Source: Rhodospirillales bacterium (GTDB lineage: Bacteria > Pseudomonadota > Alphaproteobacteria > Acetobacterales > Acetobacteraceae). Taken from it: a stretch of DNA of 49,541 bases. Under the pieces are notes generated by a model. It had not been told where the DNA came from. It saw nothing but the letters and a program-made list of their open reading frames with translations, and did no database searches. Each line of letters begins with the position of its first letter. Position 1 is the stretch's first letter. The translations under genes were made by a program, and so were the position numbers. The stretch is taken from NCBI GenBank assembly GCA_025352665.1, contig JANXSM010000150.1, positions 1 to 49,541 on the forward strand, in the 5' to 3' direction. Of this stretch, positions 8,646 through 19,174 are shown in pieces.

Positions 8646-9689
8646 ATGGACGTGAACCCGATTTCTAGCGAGGCGCAGGTAAGGCGGTCCTATCCGCCAG
8701 CCTATGCGGCGCTTGATCTTGGGACCAACAACTGTCGCTTGCTGATCGGGACACCCGCTGGTGACGGATTTCGGGTGCTCGACAGTTTCAGCCGCATCGT
8801 CCGGCTCGGCGAGGGCCTGCATCATACCGGGCGGTTGGGTGAGGAGGCGATGGAACGAGCCATCGTGGCCTTGCGCAACTGTGCGGGGCGCCTGGGGCGC
8901 AGGCCGGTGCGCTCGGTCCGGGCGATCACGACCGAGGCCTGTCGCCAGGCAGCCAATGGACCCGAGTTTGTCTCGCGCATCGCCCGCGAGACCGGCATTC
9001 ACTTCGATATCATCAGCCCGCGCGAGGAAGCCGCCCTGGTGCTGGAAAGCTGTGTGCCCCTGCTGCAGAAATGCGGCAGGCGCGCGTTGCTGTTCGATAT
9101 CGGCGGGGGCTCCACCGAACTCGTCTGGGTGCGGATGGTGCCGGGCGGGGTGCCCGAGTTGGCGGGATACATATCTCTGCCGGTCGGCGTGGTGACCTTG
9201 GCCGATCAATACGGAACGGCAGGCTTCGAGCCGGAAGGCTTTGCTGCGATGGTCGAAGGGGTGAGGCAGCGGCTGGTAGGCTTCGAGCAGGTGCACCGCA
9301 TCGGCCAAGAGATACGCCAGGGCGGCGTTCGCCTGGTCGGCACCTCCGGAACCGTCACCACGCTCGCCGGCATCGTGCTGGCCTTGAAGCAATACAGCCG
9401 CCCAGCCGTCGACGGTGTGGTGATGTCGCGGGAGGCGGCGGCCGGCGCCTTGGCCGACCTGCGGGCCATGGGGCGCGAGGGTCTGGCCACGCACCCCTGC
9501 GTGGGCCCGGAGCGCGCGGATTTCGTGCTGCCGGGCTGCGCCATCTTCGCTGCCATTCAGGAGATGTGGCCGGCGCCGGAGGTGATGGTCGCCGACCGCG
9601 GCCTGCGCGAGGGTGTGCTGCTACGGCTGATGCGCGGCGATCGCCTGCTTGGACGCCCGCCGGTGGCACGGATGGATGCCAGGCGTTAG
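8646..9689 (+). CDS. ppx: Exopolyphosphatase / pppGpp phosphohydrolase (Ppx/GppA family)
   Basis: A 347-residue protein of the ASKHA fold that degrades polyphosphate or hydrolyses pppGpp. Phosphate-1 motif AALDLGTNNCRLLIG (about residues 20-34), the REEAALV stretch with its catalytic Glu region (about 118), and phosphate-2 motif LFDIGGGSTELVW (about 147-159) are present. It is shorter than E. coli Ppx/GppA (about 500) because the C-terminal HD-like domain is absent, which is common in alphaproteobacteria. The gene is followed by an A-family repeat and then rlmE in the same direction. Ppx versus GppA activity cannot be told from sequence alone. Confidence 0.88.
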   Translation: MDVNPISSEAQVRRSYPPAYAALDLGTNNCRLLIGTPAGDGFRVLDSFSRIVRLGEGLHHTGRLGEEAMERAIVALRNCAGRLGRRPVRSVRAITTEACRQAANGPEFVSRIARETGIHFDIISPREEAALVLESCVPLLQKCGRRALLFDIGGGSTELVWVRMVPGGVPELAGYISLPVGVVTLADQYGTAGFEPEGFAAMVEGVRQRLVGFEQVHRIGQEIRQGGVRLVGTSGTVTTLAGIVLALKQYSRPAVDGVVMSREAAAGALADLRAMGREGLATHPCVGPERADFVLPGCAIFAAIQEMWPAPEVMVADRGLREGVLLRLMRGDRLLGRPPVARMDARR

Positions 9690-9790
9690 AACGTGATCAC
9701 CGAACGTGGAAGCACCGAAGGGTCTGAATCACGCTATAAAACAAAGAGCTAGAGTGGGATGTCGTCGCCTATCAGACGCCATCCCGCTCT
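9690..9790 (+). repeat. Family A palindromic repeat, copy 1
   Basis: Immediately after the ppx stop begins a copy of the element also seen near 38.8 kb, with CGTGAT...ATCACG outer arms and a CACCGAA-type interior. It ends in a separate hairpin with 16-base arms at 9751-9766 and 9775-9790 (14 of 16 complementary) around the conserved loop GCCTATCA. This copy has diverged from the 38.8-kb copies but keeps its pairing. It may act as a 3' mRNA stabiliser or terminator. Confidence 0.75.
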
Positions 9791-9852
9791 CGTGTTCTAC
9801 CCCGAACCACACGCGTATTTCAGCGACCAGCAGGCCAATGAAAGTAAGGGGG

Positions 9853-9895
9853 AGTGTCCCGGAAATTCGGCTTCGAATTTCTGAACCGGGACACT
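9853..9895 (+). repeat. Strong hairpin in the rlmE leader
   Basis: Perfect 10-base arms AGTGTCCCGG (9853-9862) and CCGGGACACT (9886-9895) enclose a second perfect 7-base stem AAATTCG/CGAATTT with loop GCTT and a 5-base bulge. It ends 10 bases before the rlmE ATG. It resembles the paired ends of a very small inverted-repeat element, and could attenuate or control rlmE. Confidence 0.65.
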
Positions 9896-9905
9896 ACTGT
9901 CGCTT

Positions 9906-10628
9906 ATGACGAAGAAACCAACCGCCATGACGCCCGGCAGCAAACCCGGCGGCGTCACCCGTGGCCTCGTGGTGAGGCTGCGCAAAACCAACAAGCGCAC
10001 CACCGCGCAGCAGGCCTGGCTGAGCCGGCAGCTGAACGACCCCTACGTCGCCGCGGCCCAGGCCCAAGGCTGGCGTTCGCGCGCTGCCTTCAAGCTGATC
10101 GAGCTCGACGACAAGTTCCACCTCATCGCCCCCGGCACCAAGATCGTCGATCTCGGCGCAGCCCCTGGCGGCTGGTCACAGGTCGCGGTCAAGCGCGGGG
10201 CAGGGCGGGTGGTCGGCGTCGATCTGCTGCCGGTCGACCCGGTGGCGGGTGCCGAGCTCATCCAAGGCGATTTCAATGATCCCGCGTTGCCGGGCAAACT
10301 CTCTGACATGCTCGGCGGCCCAGCTGATCTGGTGTTGTCCGACATGGCGCCGAACACCACCGGCCATGGCGCCACCGACCACATCCGCATCATCGCCTTG
10401 GCCGAGCTGGCACTGGACTTCGCCATCCAGATTCTGGCCCCCGGCGGTGCGTTCGTGGCCAAGGTGTTCCAGGGTGGCTCGGAGAAGGCGATGCTGGCGC
10501 CCATGAAACTCTGCTTCACAAGCGTGAAGCACGCCAAGCCCCCGGCCAGCCGCAAGGGCAGCAGCGAACTCTATGTCGTCGCCACCGGGTTTCGGGGCGA
10601 CCGGCGCATCCCAGACCCGCGCAGCTGA
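9906..10628 (+). CDS. rlmE: 23S rRNA 2'-O-ribose U2552 methyltransferase RlmE (FtsJ/RrmJ)
   Basis: A 240-residue SAM-dependent methyltransferase that modifies the ribosomal A-loop late in 50S assembly. It shows SRAAFKLIELDDKF (catalytic Lys of the KDKE tetrad), SAM motif I VDLGAAPGGWSQVA, VLSDMAPNTTGH (catalytic Asp), LAPGGAFVAKVFQGG (Lys) and SSELYVVATGF (Glu). The basic N-terminal extension of about 45 residues is typical of alphaproteobacterial versions. No Shine-Dalgarno is evident directly before the ATG; a strong hairpin occupies that leader. It lies between ppx and guaB on the same strand. Confidence 0.93.
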   Translation: MTKKPTAMTPGSKPGGVTRGLVVRLRKTNKRTTAQQAWLSRQLNDPYVAAAQAQGWRSRAAFKLIELDDKFHLIAPGTKIVDLGAAPGGWSQVAVKRGAGRVVGVDLLPVDPVAGAELIQGDFNDPALPGKLSDMLGGPADLVLSDMAPNTTGHGATDHIRIIALAELALDFAIQILAPGGAFVAKVFQGGSEKAMLAPMKLCFTSVKHAKPPASRKGSSELYVVATGFRGDRRIPDPRS

Positions 10629-12288
<1,660 letters not shown>

Positions 12289-12289
<1 letters not shown>

Positions 12290-12963
12290 TGACCGCACCC
12301 GTCGCAGTCGTATTCGACGCCTATGGCACGCTGCTGGACGTGCATTCCGCCATGGCGCGCCACGCCGACCGGCTGGGTCCGGACTGGGCGGTGCTGAGCG
12401 CCGCGTGGCGCGCGAAACAGCTGGAATACAGCTGGGTCCGCAGCCTCACCGGCCCCACGCAGCACCGCGACTTCGCGGTGCTGACCGATGCGGCGCTGGA
12501 TTTCGTGGCAACCCGCCATGGTCTCACCGATCCGTCGCTGCTGGCGGATCTGCGCCGCGCCTATCGAACCCTCTCGGCCTATCACGAGGTCCCCGTCATG
12601 CTCGCAGCCCTTCGGGCAGCGGGCATCGGCACTGCCATCCTGTCCAACGGCGAGCCCACCATGCTTGCCCAAGGTGTCGACGCAGCAGGGGTCTCCGACC
12701 TGCTGGACGCGGTGCTGAGCGTGGAACCGGTCGGCGTGTTCAAACCCGACCCCCGCGTCTATGCGCTGGCAACCGAGCGCTTCGGCTGCCCGGCCGCGCA
12801 GCTCGCGTTCGTCTCGTCCAATGCATGGGACGCGTTCGGCGCCCGCGAGAACGGGTTTCGGGTGGTGTGGGTCAACCGCACCGGCCAACCGGATGAATAC
12901 GGTCTGCGCGGCACCGTCATCGAACGCCCCGACCTCACCAACCTGCAGGCCCATCTCGCGTGA
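12289..12963 (+). CDS. Haloacid dehalogenase, type II-like (HAD superfamily)
   Basis: A 224-residue HAD hydrolase resembling L-2-haloacid dehalogenases. Motif 1 VVFDAYGTLLDVHS carries the nucleophile Asp (about residue 10), motif 2 is ILSNGEP, motif 3 includes KPDPRVYALA with the conserved Lys, and motif 4 is FVSSNAWDAFGARENGFRVVWVNR. The pattern VFDAYGTL plus SSNAWD is characteristic of type II dehalogenases, which hydrolyse 2-halocarboxylates with inversion. It is translationally coupled to guaB (TGATG) and overlaps the next gene by GTGA. Its position in a nucleotide/rRNA block suggests a general HAD role is equally possible. Confidence 0.85.
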
Positions 12964-14255
12964 CCCCTCCCGCCCGCATCGCCTCCGCCATCGAACTGAT
13001 CGCAACCGTCGACGCCGCCCCGCGCAAGCCGGCCGATGCCATCGCCAACGACTTCTTCCGCGCCCGTCGCTTCATCGGCTCCGGCGACCGGCGTGCGGTG
13101 TCGGAGCGGGTGTGGAGCCTGCTGCGCACCCGCAAGCGCCTAGCCTGGTGGCTCGGGCGAGTCGGCATGCGCGTCAACCCGCGCATGCTGGTGGCCGCCT
13201 CGCTGCTGTCGGAAGGCTGGCTGCTGTCTGGCCTGGTGCAGAATTTCTGCGGCGGCCAATTCGGCCCCACCCCGCTCAACCCCGGCGAGCAGGCCGCCTT
13301 GGCGCAGATGGAAGGCCACGGGCTCGCCCACCCCGAAATGCCCGAGGCGGTGCGGCTCGAAGTGCCGGACTGGTGCGTGCCCTACCTGCAGGAACGCTTC
13401 GGCGATACACTCGCAGCCGAAATGGCGGCCATGGACCTGCCGGCCACGCTCGACCTGCGGGTGAACCTGCTGCGCGGCACTCGCCAGGACGCGATTTCGG
13501 CGCTCGCCACCGAAGGCATCGACGCCAAGCCCACCCCGCTGTCGCCCTGGGGCCTGCGCATCGAGGGCCGTCGCCCGGTGTCCACCGGCCAGGCCTTCCA
13601 GAGCGGTCTCGTCGAGATCCAGGACGAAGGCAGCCAACTGGTGGCAGCCCTCGTCGGCGCCGCCCCCGAAATGCGCGTGGTCGACTGGTGCGCCGGTGCG
13701 GGCGGCAAAACCCTTGCACTCGCCATGACCATGGAGAATCGCGGCCATATCGCCGCCTGCGACGTGTCGGAGCATCGGCTGGACGGCGCGGTCCGCCGCC
13801 TGCGCCGCGCCGGCGTCCACAACGTCGAACGCCATCTGATCGAGCCTGGCGACAAATGGGCCAAACGCCGCGCCGGCACGTTCGACCGTGTGCTGGTGGA
13901 CGCACCCTGCACCGGCACCGGCACCTGGCGCCGCAACCCCGACGCCCGGCTGCGCCTGGTGCAGAACGACCTCGACGAGCTGGTGCCCAAGCAGGCCATG
14001 ATCCTCGGCCAGGCGGCGCGTCTGGTGAAACCCGGCGGCCGCCTCGTCTACGCCACCTGCTCCGTGCTGTTGGAGGAGAACGAGCGTCAGATCGATGCCT
14101 TCCTCGGCACCCAGCCAGGTTTCACTCTAGTACCGCTCGCCCAGGCCTGGACCCTGCCCGGCGATCCGCCAGGCCCTGGCCCCTATCTGTCGCTCACCCC
14201 GGGCCGCGACCATACGGACGGGTTCTTTACCGCGGTGCTCGAACGGACGGCATGA
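12960..14255 (+). CDS. RsmB-like rRNA (cytosine-C5) methyltransferase
   Basis: A 431-residue NOL1/NOP2/Sun-family enzyme that would methylate a cytosine in 16S rRNA. It has an N-terminal NusB-like helical part. The methyltransferase has IQDEGSQLVAALVGA, motif I VVDWCAGAGGKTLALA (about 240-255), motif IV DAPCTGTGTWRRNPD and motif VI YATCSVLLEEN with the second catalytic Cys. The GTG start overlaps the previous stop, and its own stop overlaps the next ATG, so the run is an operon. The assignment to RsmB (m5C967) rather than a paralogue is by length and N-terminal domain. Confidence 0.88.
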   Translation: MTPPARIASAIELIATVDAAPRKPADAIANDFFRARRFIGSGDRRAVSERVWSLLRTRKRLAWWLGRVGMRVNPRMLVAASLLSEGWLLSGLVQNFCGGQFGPTPLNPGEQAALAQMEGHGLAHPEMPEAVRLEVPDWCVPYLQERFGDTLAAEMAAMDLPATLDLRVNLLRGTRQDAISALATEGIDAKPTPLSPWGLRIEGRRPVSTGQAFQSGLVEIQDEGSQLVAALVGAAPEMRVVDWCAGAGGKTLALAMTMENRGHIAACDVSEHRLDGAVRRLRRAGVHNVERHLIEPGDKWAKRRAGTFDRVLVDAPCTGTGTWRRNPDARLRLVQNDLDELVPKQAMILGQAARLVKPGGRLVYATCSVLLEENERQIDAFLGTQPGFTLVPLAQAWTLPGDPPGPGPYLSLTPGRDHTDGFFTAVLERTA

Positions 14256-14779
14256 TCACCATCCGCCGCGCCAAGCCGGCCGATGCGGCGGAAATCGCCG
14301 CGGTGCACATCACCGCCTGGCGCAGCGCCTATCCCGGAATCCTCCCCGCCGACTACCTCGCGGGCCTGTCGTTCTCGAGCCACGCTGCGCAGTACGAATC
14401 TGCCATCCGCGACGGCGTCGCCGTCCACGTCGCGGTCTGGGGCTCACCCGGCCGCATCGTCGGTTTCGCCAGCGCCGTCCGCTCCCGCCGCCGCGCCCTG
14501 GCCGAGGGCGAGATCGAAACGCTCTACGTCCTCGACGACTTCCGCGACAAGGGCGCCGGCCGCCAGCTGCTGGCAGCCTCGGCCGGCTTCCTGACCACGC
14601 TGACCTGCCGCTCCGCCTTTGCCTGGGTGTTGCGCGAAAACCAGGCGCGCTGGTTCTACGAACGAATGGGGGCCAAGCTCGTCGCGGAGGAGACCCTGCG
14701 GTTCGCCGGCGTCGATCTCATGCAATGCGCCTACCTCTGGCCGGATCTGACCGTCTTAAGGCCGCAGGCTCGGGCTTGA
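14252..14779 (+). CDS. GNAT-family N-acetyltransferase
   Basis: A 175-residue GNAT protein, beginning MITIRRAKPADAAEIAAVH. The acetyl-CoA binding motif A is ETLYVLDDFRDKGAGRQLL (RxxGxG-like, about residues 89-107), followed by WVLRENQARWFYERMGAKLV typical of the C-terminal beta-alpha-beta. The ATG overlaps the upstream stop as ATGA. The substrate is unknown. The large alternative frame that contains it upstream is an antisense/shifted shadow of rsmB-like and was not used. Confidence 0.85.
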   Translation: MITIRRAKPADAAEIAAVHITAWRSAYPGILPADYLAGLSFSSHAAQYESAIRDGVAVHVAVWGSPGRIVGFASAVRSRRRALAEGEIETLYVLDDFRDKGAGRQLLAASAGFLTTLTCRSAFAWVLRENQARWFYERMGAKLVAEETLRFAGVDLMQCAYLWPDLTVLRPQARA

Positions 14780-14862
14780 AGCCAGCGGCTCGGGGGTGAC
14801 AATGGCGGACAGATGCCTTTGGTTATGATGCCGTAACAAAATAGGCCAGCGAAGGCCGCGGT

Positions 14863-15510
14863 TCACATAATCCACCAAAAAACACCGCCCCTGTCCGAAC
14901 CCTGCGGGGTCTCGACTGGACCCAATCTCACCACCCCATCGCCTCGGCCGCCGAGCGGCACAGCGATTTCCGCCAGCGCCTCGCACGGCGCAATCGTGCC
15001 ATCGCCAGAGATCACCGCTTCCTCCGGCACAATCGCGACGTCCGGCACCACCGGCCCAGCCGGTGTTACCAGCGCCGTCTCGATTCCCAGCATCCGGCAC
15101 AGCGGCCGCAACGCCTTCCGCAGTTGCGGCGTCGCCGCCAACAGCGCCACGAACTCGGGATCGCCGAAAAGATGCTGCAGCTGGCTGCCAAACCCCGCAG
15201 CCTGATACGGCACCAATCTCACCAGCCAGGCGAACCCCCGCGGCATCGGGATCACCGGTGGCCTTACGCCCACCGCCCGCGCCGCCGAGGTCCGCCCCGG
15301 GCAAGCCCAGCCGCCGCGCACTCGACCCTCCCGGATTGCCGCAATCAGCCACAGAACCCGATTCTCGATCCGCCGCAGCCGACCACAGATCAACAAAACC
15401 AAAGCCGCCGGCAGACCGATCCCCACAAGCCGCGTCGCCACCGCGCGATACAGCCCATCCATGGACGTCGCGAAGCGGTCGGTTAAGGAAATAGGGTAAC
15501 AATGGATCAT
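14863..15510 (-). CDS. Hypothetical small membrane-anchored protein
   Basis: About 215 residues, unrecognised. One hydrophobic segment (VGIGLPAALVLLICG, about residues 25-40) follows a short basic N-terminus. The rest is soluble, with blocks such as QAAGFGSQLQHLFGDPEFVALLAATPQLRKALRPLCRMLGIE and a beta-rich end that looks like a conserved alphaproteobacterial protein. The frame stays open upstream through repeat B1 and into guaA antisense, but those residues are repeat-encoded, so I start at ATG 15510; ATG 15462 is equally possible. It is convergent with the GNAT operon and divergent from guaA. Function unknown. Confidence 0.55.
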   Translation of the reverse strand: MIHCYPISLTDRFATSMDGLYRAVATRLVGIGLPAALVLLICGRLRRIENRVLWLIAAIREGRVRGGWACPGRTSAARAVGVRPPVIPMPRGFAWLVRLVPYQAAGFGSQLQHLFGDPEFVALLAATPQLRKALRPLCRMLGIETALVTPAGPVVPDVAIVPEEAVISGDGTIAPCEALAEIAVPLGGRGDGVVRLGPVETPQGSDRGGVFWWIM

Positions 15511-15560
15511 GCCTAAATCATGAACAGAAAAACTGCCCGTGTCAATGACGTAAACGTCCT

Positions 15561-15648
15561 CAGACCCGCCCATCTCGATGCTGACTTTTCCAGCATCAAG
15601 ATGGGCGGGTATCGCGCGCCGGGCTGGCCGGCGGCGGCGCACCCATGC
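15561..15648 (+). repeat. Family B palindromic repeat, copy 1 (upstream of guaA)
   Basis: Hairpin arms at about 15563-15583 and 15591-15612 (GATGCTG with CAGCATC at the loop side, GCCCATCT with AGATGGGC further out) are followed by a GC-rich tail GCGCGCCGGGCTGGCCGG. The same hairpin plus tail recurs after guaA. The stem differs from copy 2 on both sides, so the pairing is conserved rather than the sequence. Confidence 0.75.
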
Positions 15649-15718
15649 CAGCGTCGACTTGCCCCGAACCGCCATCCGTGCTGCAAGACCGCGCACCGCA
15701 ACGCCCAGGTGCTCGCAC

Positions 15719-17293
15719 ATGCCATCCGACCTCGACTCGCCGCCATCAGCGGACCGCATCCTGATCCTGGACTTCGGCAGCCAGGTCACCCAGCTCATCG
15801 CCCGACGCCTGCGCGAGAGCGGCGTCTACTGCGAAATCTGGCCCTACAACGCGGATCCCGATCGCATCCGTGCCTTCGCCCCATGCGGCATCATTCTCTC
15901 TGGCGGCCCCGCCAGCGTCACGGACGCGGGCGCACCCATGGCGCCGATGGAGGTGTTCGAGGAAGGTGTTCCGGTGCTCGGCATCTGCTACGGCCAGATG
16001 GCGATGTGCGTGCAGCTCGGAGGCACCGCCGAAGGCTCCGACCAGCGCGAGTTCGGCCGCGCCGTGGTCGATGTCATCGAACCCTGCGCCCTGTTCCGCG
16101 GCGTCTGGGAAAAAGGCGCCCAGGAGCAGGTCTGGATGAGCCACGGCGATCATGTCACGTCGCTGCCACCTGGCTTTCGCGTCGTCGCCACCAGCGAAGG
16201 TGCCCCGTTCGCCGCCTTCGCCGACGACAGCCGCCGCTTCTATGGCCTGATGTTCCACCCTGAGGTCGTCCACACCCCGCACGGCGCCCAACTGCTGCGA
16301 AACTTCACCCACAACGTCGCCGGCTGTTCGGCCGACTGGACCATGGCCGGCTTCCGCGACGCCCAGATCGCCCGCATCCGCGCCCAGGTCGGCGAAGGCC
16401 GGGTCATCTGCGGCCTGTCCGGCGGCGTCGACAGCTCGGTCGCAGCCGTGCTCATCCACGAGGCGATCGGCGACCAGCTCACCTGCATCTTCGTCGACCA
16501 CGGGTTGCTGCGCGAAGGCGAAGCCGAGGAAGTCGTCACCACCTTCCGCGACCGTTTCAACATCCGCCTGGTCCACCGCGACGCCGCCGATATGTTCATC
16601 GACGCACTCGACGGTGTCACCGATCCCGAAACCAAGCGCAAAACCATCGGCCGCCTGTTCATCGAGGTGTTCGAGGAGGAGGCTGCCCGCCTCGGCGGCG
16701 CCGATTTCCTCGCCCAAGGCACGCTGTATCCGGACGTGATCGAAAGCGTCAGCTTCACCGGCGGTCCCAGCGTCACCATCAAATCGCACCACAACGTCGG
16801 CGGCCTGCCGGCACGCATGCGCATGCAACTGGTGGAGCCGTTGCGTGAACTGTTCAAGGACGAAGTCCGCAGGCTCGGCCGCGAGCTCGACATCCCCGAC
16901 AGCATTGTCGGCCGCCACCCCTTCCCAGGCCCGGGTCTCGCCATCCGCATCCCTGGCAATATCACCCGCGAAAAGCTCGATCTGCTGCGCCGCGCCGACA
17001 CCATCTACCTCGACGAAATCCGCAAGGCCGGCCTGTACGACGCCATCTGGCAGGCCTTCGTGGTCCTGCTGCCAGTCCGCACCGTCGGCGTCATGGGCGA
17101 CGGCCGCACCTACGACATGGCCTGCGCGCTCCGCGCCGTCACCAGCACGGACGGCATGACCGCCGACATCTACCCGTTCGAGATGAGCTTCCTCTCCCGC
17201 GTCTCGAACCGCATCGTCAACGAAGTCCGCGGCATCAACCGCGTTACCTACGACATCACCAGCAAGCCGCCGGGCACGATCGAGTGGGAATGA
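15719..17293 (+). CDS. guaA: GMP synthase (glutamine-hydrolysing)
   Basis: A 524-residue enzyme that aminates XMP to GMP with ATP and glutamine, completing the pathway begun by GuaB. It has a class I glutamine amidotransferase with the nucleophile elbow [11 protein letters not shown] (Cys about residue 89), MSHGDHV, and HPEVVHT. The ATP-pyrophosphatase domain has the P-loop [13 protein letters not shown] (about 229-241), and the dimerisation domain ends KPPGTIEWE, the canonical C-terminus. I chose ATG 15719 because the conserved [13 protein letters not shown] begins 12 residues in and the length equals the family norm; the longer frame upstream is repeat sequence. Confidence 0.95.
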   Translation: MPSDLDSPPSADRILILDFGSQVTQLIARRLRESGVYCEIWPYNADPDRIRAFAPCGIILSGGPASVTDAGAPMAPMEVFEEGVPVLGICYGQMAMCVQLGGTAEGSDQREFGRAVVDVIEPCALFRGVWEKGAQEQVWMSHGDHVTSLPPGFRVVATSEGAPFAAFADDSRRFYGLMFHPEVVHTPHGAQLLRNFTHNVAGCSADWTMAGFRDAQIARIRAQVGEGRVICGLSGGVDSSVAAVLIHEAIGDQLTCIFVDHGLLREGEAEEVVTTFRDRFNIRLVHRDAADMFIDALDGVTDPETKRKTIGRLFIEVFEEEAARLGGADFLAQGTLYPDVIESVSFTGGPSVTIKSHHNVGGLPARMRMQLVEPLRELFKDEVRRLGRELDIPDSIVGRHPFPGPGLAIRIPGNITREKLDLLRRADTIYLDEIRKAGLYDAIWQAFVVLLPVRTVGVMGDGRTYDMACALRAVTSTDGMTADIYPFEMSFLSRVSNRIVNEVRGINRVTYDITSKPPGTIEWE

Positions 17294-17708
17294 GTATATG
17301 CCATAAGGGCGATAGGGCAGGTTTGGTGCTGTCACCGCAGCCTCTTCAACTGTCCATTTCTCGTCTTCGCCAGGACCTTTTGCTACTTCTTGCCGCCTGA
17401 TACCAGCCGGCCTTGATGCTGAGTCTTCCAGCAGCAAGGCGGGCTGGTATCGCGCGCCGGACTGGCCGGCGGCGGCGCGCAAAATAAGACTCATGCCAAA
17501 CTGCCTGGACACATCCTCCATGTGTCAACCTCAAGGCGGGTTGGGATGACATGAACTGAAAACGCGCCTGGCTTTGGGCGTAAAGTGCGATTTGTAGGGC
17601 AGAGGGCGGCAGCGTAATCTGGCGCATAAATTGGCCGGGACGTCAGCGACCGCGGGCTGATCGTCATCCCGCCCCAAAGTCGTATCGAGGCCGTTGCACC
17701 GCAGGCGG
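17294..17708. other. Convergent gap between guaA and livF with repeat B2
   Basis: No gene is supported. It contains repeat B2 (17399-17480); the rest shows no recognisable feature. Both flanking operons end here, so B2 may serve as a bidirectional terminator. Confidence 0.5.
17399..17480 (+). repeat. Family B palindromic repeat, copy 2 (downstream of guaA)
   Basis: Arms 17399-17422 and 17427-17451 pair almost fully (GATACCAGCC with GGCTGGTATC at the base) around a 4-base loop. The GC-rich tail matches copy 1 nearly base for base. It has the same orientation as copy 1, so guaA is bracketed by direct copies. Confidence 0.8.
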
Positions 17709-18437
17709 CTACAGACCCATGTAGGTTTCCTGGATGTCTCGATCCCGGCGCAGCATGGCCGCATCTCCGCCACGCACAATGTGGCCATGGTCGAGAATGT
17801 AGCCGCGATCGGCCACCTCCAACGCCTCGGTCACATTCTGCTCGACCATCACGATGGTCAGGCCTTCGCGCCGCGCCAGACCCTCGATGATCTCAAAGAC
17901 GCGTTCGACCATCAGCGGTGAAAGGCCGACGGATGGTTCGTCCAACATCAGCAGGGTCGGGCGGCACATCAGCGCGCGGGCGATGGCACACATCTGCCGT
18001 TCACCGCCGGACAGCGTGCCAGCCGGTTGCTGGCGGCGTTCGTGCAGGATCGGGAACATCTGCATCATCTCGTCTCGCCGCGCGACCAGACCTTGCCGGC
18101 TGGCGGGAGAATAGGCGCCCAGGGTCAGATTTTCCTCGACGGTCATGAAGGGAAACAGCCGACCTCCCTCTGGCACCAAAGCCAACCCATCTGAGGGCAG
18201 CAGGTGCGCGGGCCTTTTGGTGATGTCGCGTCCACGGAACATGATCCTGCCGGCTCGCGCCGCGACCAGCCCCACGATCGTGGACAGCAGAGTGGTCTTG
18301 CCGGCACCGTTGGCGCCGACGATGGCCACGATCTCGCCGGTGTGGACCTCGAACGCGGCGTCGAACAGCACGGTCGCATCCCCGTAGCCGGCCGTGACGT
18401 TTTCGACCGACAGCAAGGCGGGCACGGGGTTCGTCAT
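17709..18437 (-). CDS. livF: Branched-chain-type ABC transporter ATPase LivF
   Basis: A 242-residue ATPase with Walker A GANGAGKTT (about residues 38-46), the signature LSGGERQM, Walker B LLMLDEPSVGLSP and the H-loop EQNVTEALEVADRGYIL. The length and the SVGLSP/EQNV forms identify the LivF branch. It is the last gene of the livKHMGF set and overlaps livG by ATGA. The system imports branched-chain amino acids or, in catabolic loci like this one, various carboxylates or amides; the substrate is inferred from neighbours only. Confidence 0.9.
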   Translation of the reverse strand: MTNPVPALLSVENVTAGYGDATVLFDAAFEVHTGEIVAIVGANGAGKTTLLSTIVGLVAARAGRIMFRGRDITKRPAHLLPSDGLALVPEGGRLFPFMTVEENLTLGAYSPASRQGLVARRDEMMQMFPILHERRQQPAGTLSGGERQMCAIARALMCRPTLLMLDEPSVGLSPLMVERVFEIIEGLARREGLTIVMVEQNVTEALEVADRGYILDHGHIVRGGDAAMLRRDRDIQETYMGL

Positions 18438-19174
18438 GCGCGTTTGCGCCCGATATAGGCTTCGACCACGCGGGGGTCGCGCAGCACGTCGTCTGCGGAG
18501 CCTTCGGCCAGCTTCGCCCCGCGCTCGATCACGATCACGCGGCGCGAGAACCGGCGCACGACCTTCAGATTATGCTCGATGACCAGAAACGTGTAGCCCT
18601 CGCGATTCAGGCGTTCCACCAGATCGGCGATCTCGACAACCTCGGTCGGGTTCAGCCCCGCCATCACCTCGTCGAGCAGCACGATGCGCGGATCGGTGGC
18701 CAGGGCGCGGGCGACCTCGAGGCGTCGTCGCTCGCTGAGCGTCAGGGTTCCGGCGCGGACACCGGCGCGGTCGGACAGGCCCACCAGGTGCAGCACCTCA
18801 TCAGCCCGGCGCGCTGCGGCGGCCAACCCGGGATGGTGCAGGAATGCGCCGACCATCGCATTCTCGATCACGCTGAGCGATACCAATGGCTGCGAGATCT
18901 GGAAGGTGCGGCCCAGGCCAAGCCGGGCGCGACGGTCCGGCGACAGCGTGCCGATGCCCTTGCCCTCGAACAGGACATGGCCGGCGCTGGGCGCCAGTTG
19001 CCCGGTTAGCAGGTTGAACAGGGTGGTCTTGCCGGCGCCGTTGGGTCCGATGATGCTGACGAGGTCGCCCTGCTGGACGTCAAACGAGACATCGTTGACG
19101 GCCACGAGCCCGCCGAACCGCTTGGACAGGCCGCGAACGCTCAGAAGCGGTTGGGTTTGGAGCGGTTCAGTCAT
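18434..19174 (-). CDS. livG: Branched-chain-type ABC transporter ATPase LivG
   Basis: A 246-residue ATPase that pairs with LivF. Walker A is GPNGAGKTTLFNLLTG, followed by the LivG-type insert ARLGLGRTFQISQPLVSLSVIENAM, signature TLSERRRLEVARAL and Walker B IVLLDEVMAGLNPTE. The signature LSERRR replaces the usual LSGGQ-like GGxQR, a variation seen in Liv/Urt relatives. ATG 19174 overlaps the livM stop by ATGA; an ATG nine bases upstream is possible. The longer open frame upstream is a shadow of livM. Confidence 0.9.
   Translation of the reverse strand: MTEPLQTQPLLSVRGLSKRFGGLVAVNDVSFDVQQGDLVSIIGPNGAGKTTLFNLLTGQLAPSAGHVLFEGKGIGTLSPDRRARLGLGRTFQISQPLVSLSVIENAMVGAFLHHPGLAAAARRADEVLHLVGLSDRAGVRAGTLTLSERRRLEVARALATDPRIVLLDEVMAGLNPTEVVEIADLVERLNREGYTFLVIEHNLKVVRRFSRRVIVIERGAKLAEGSADDVLRDPRVVEAYIGRKRA

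Noticed and set aside
17294-17708. Minus-strand frames after livF (17346-17627, 17531-17788)
   Set aside because: The first encodes repeat B2 in antisense and the second overlaps livF; neither has a ribosome binding site or recognisable content.
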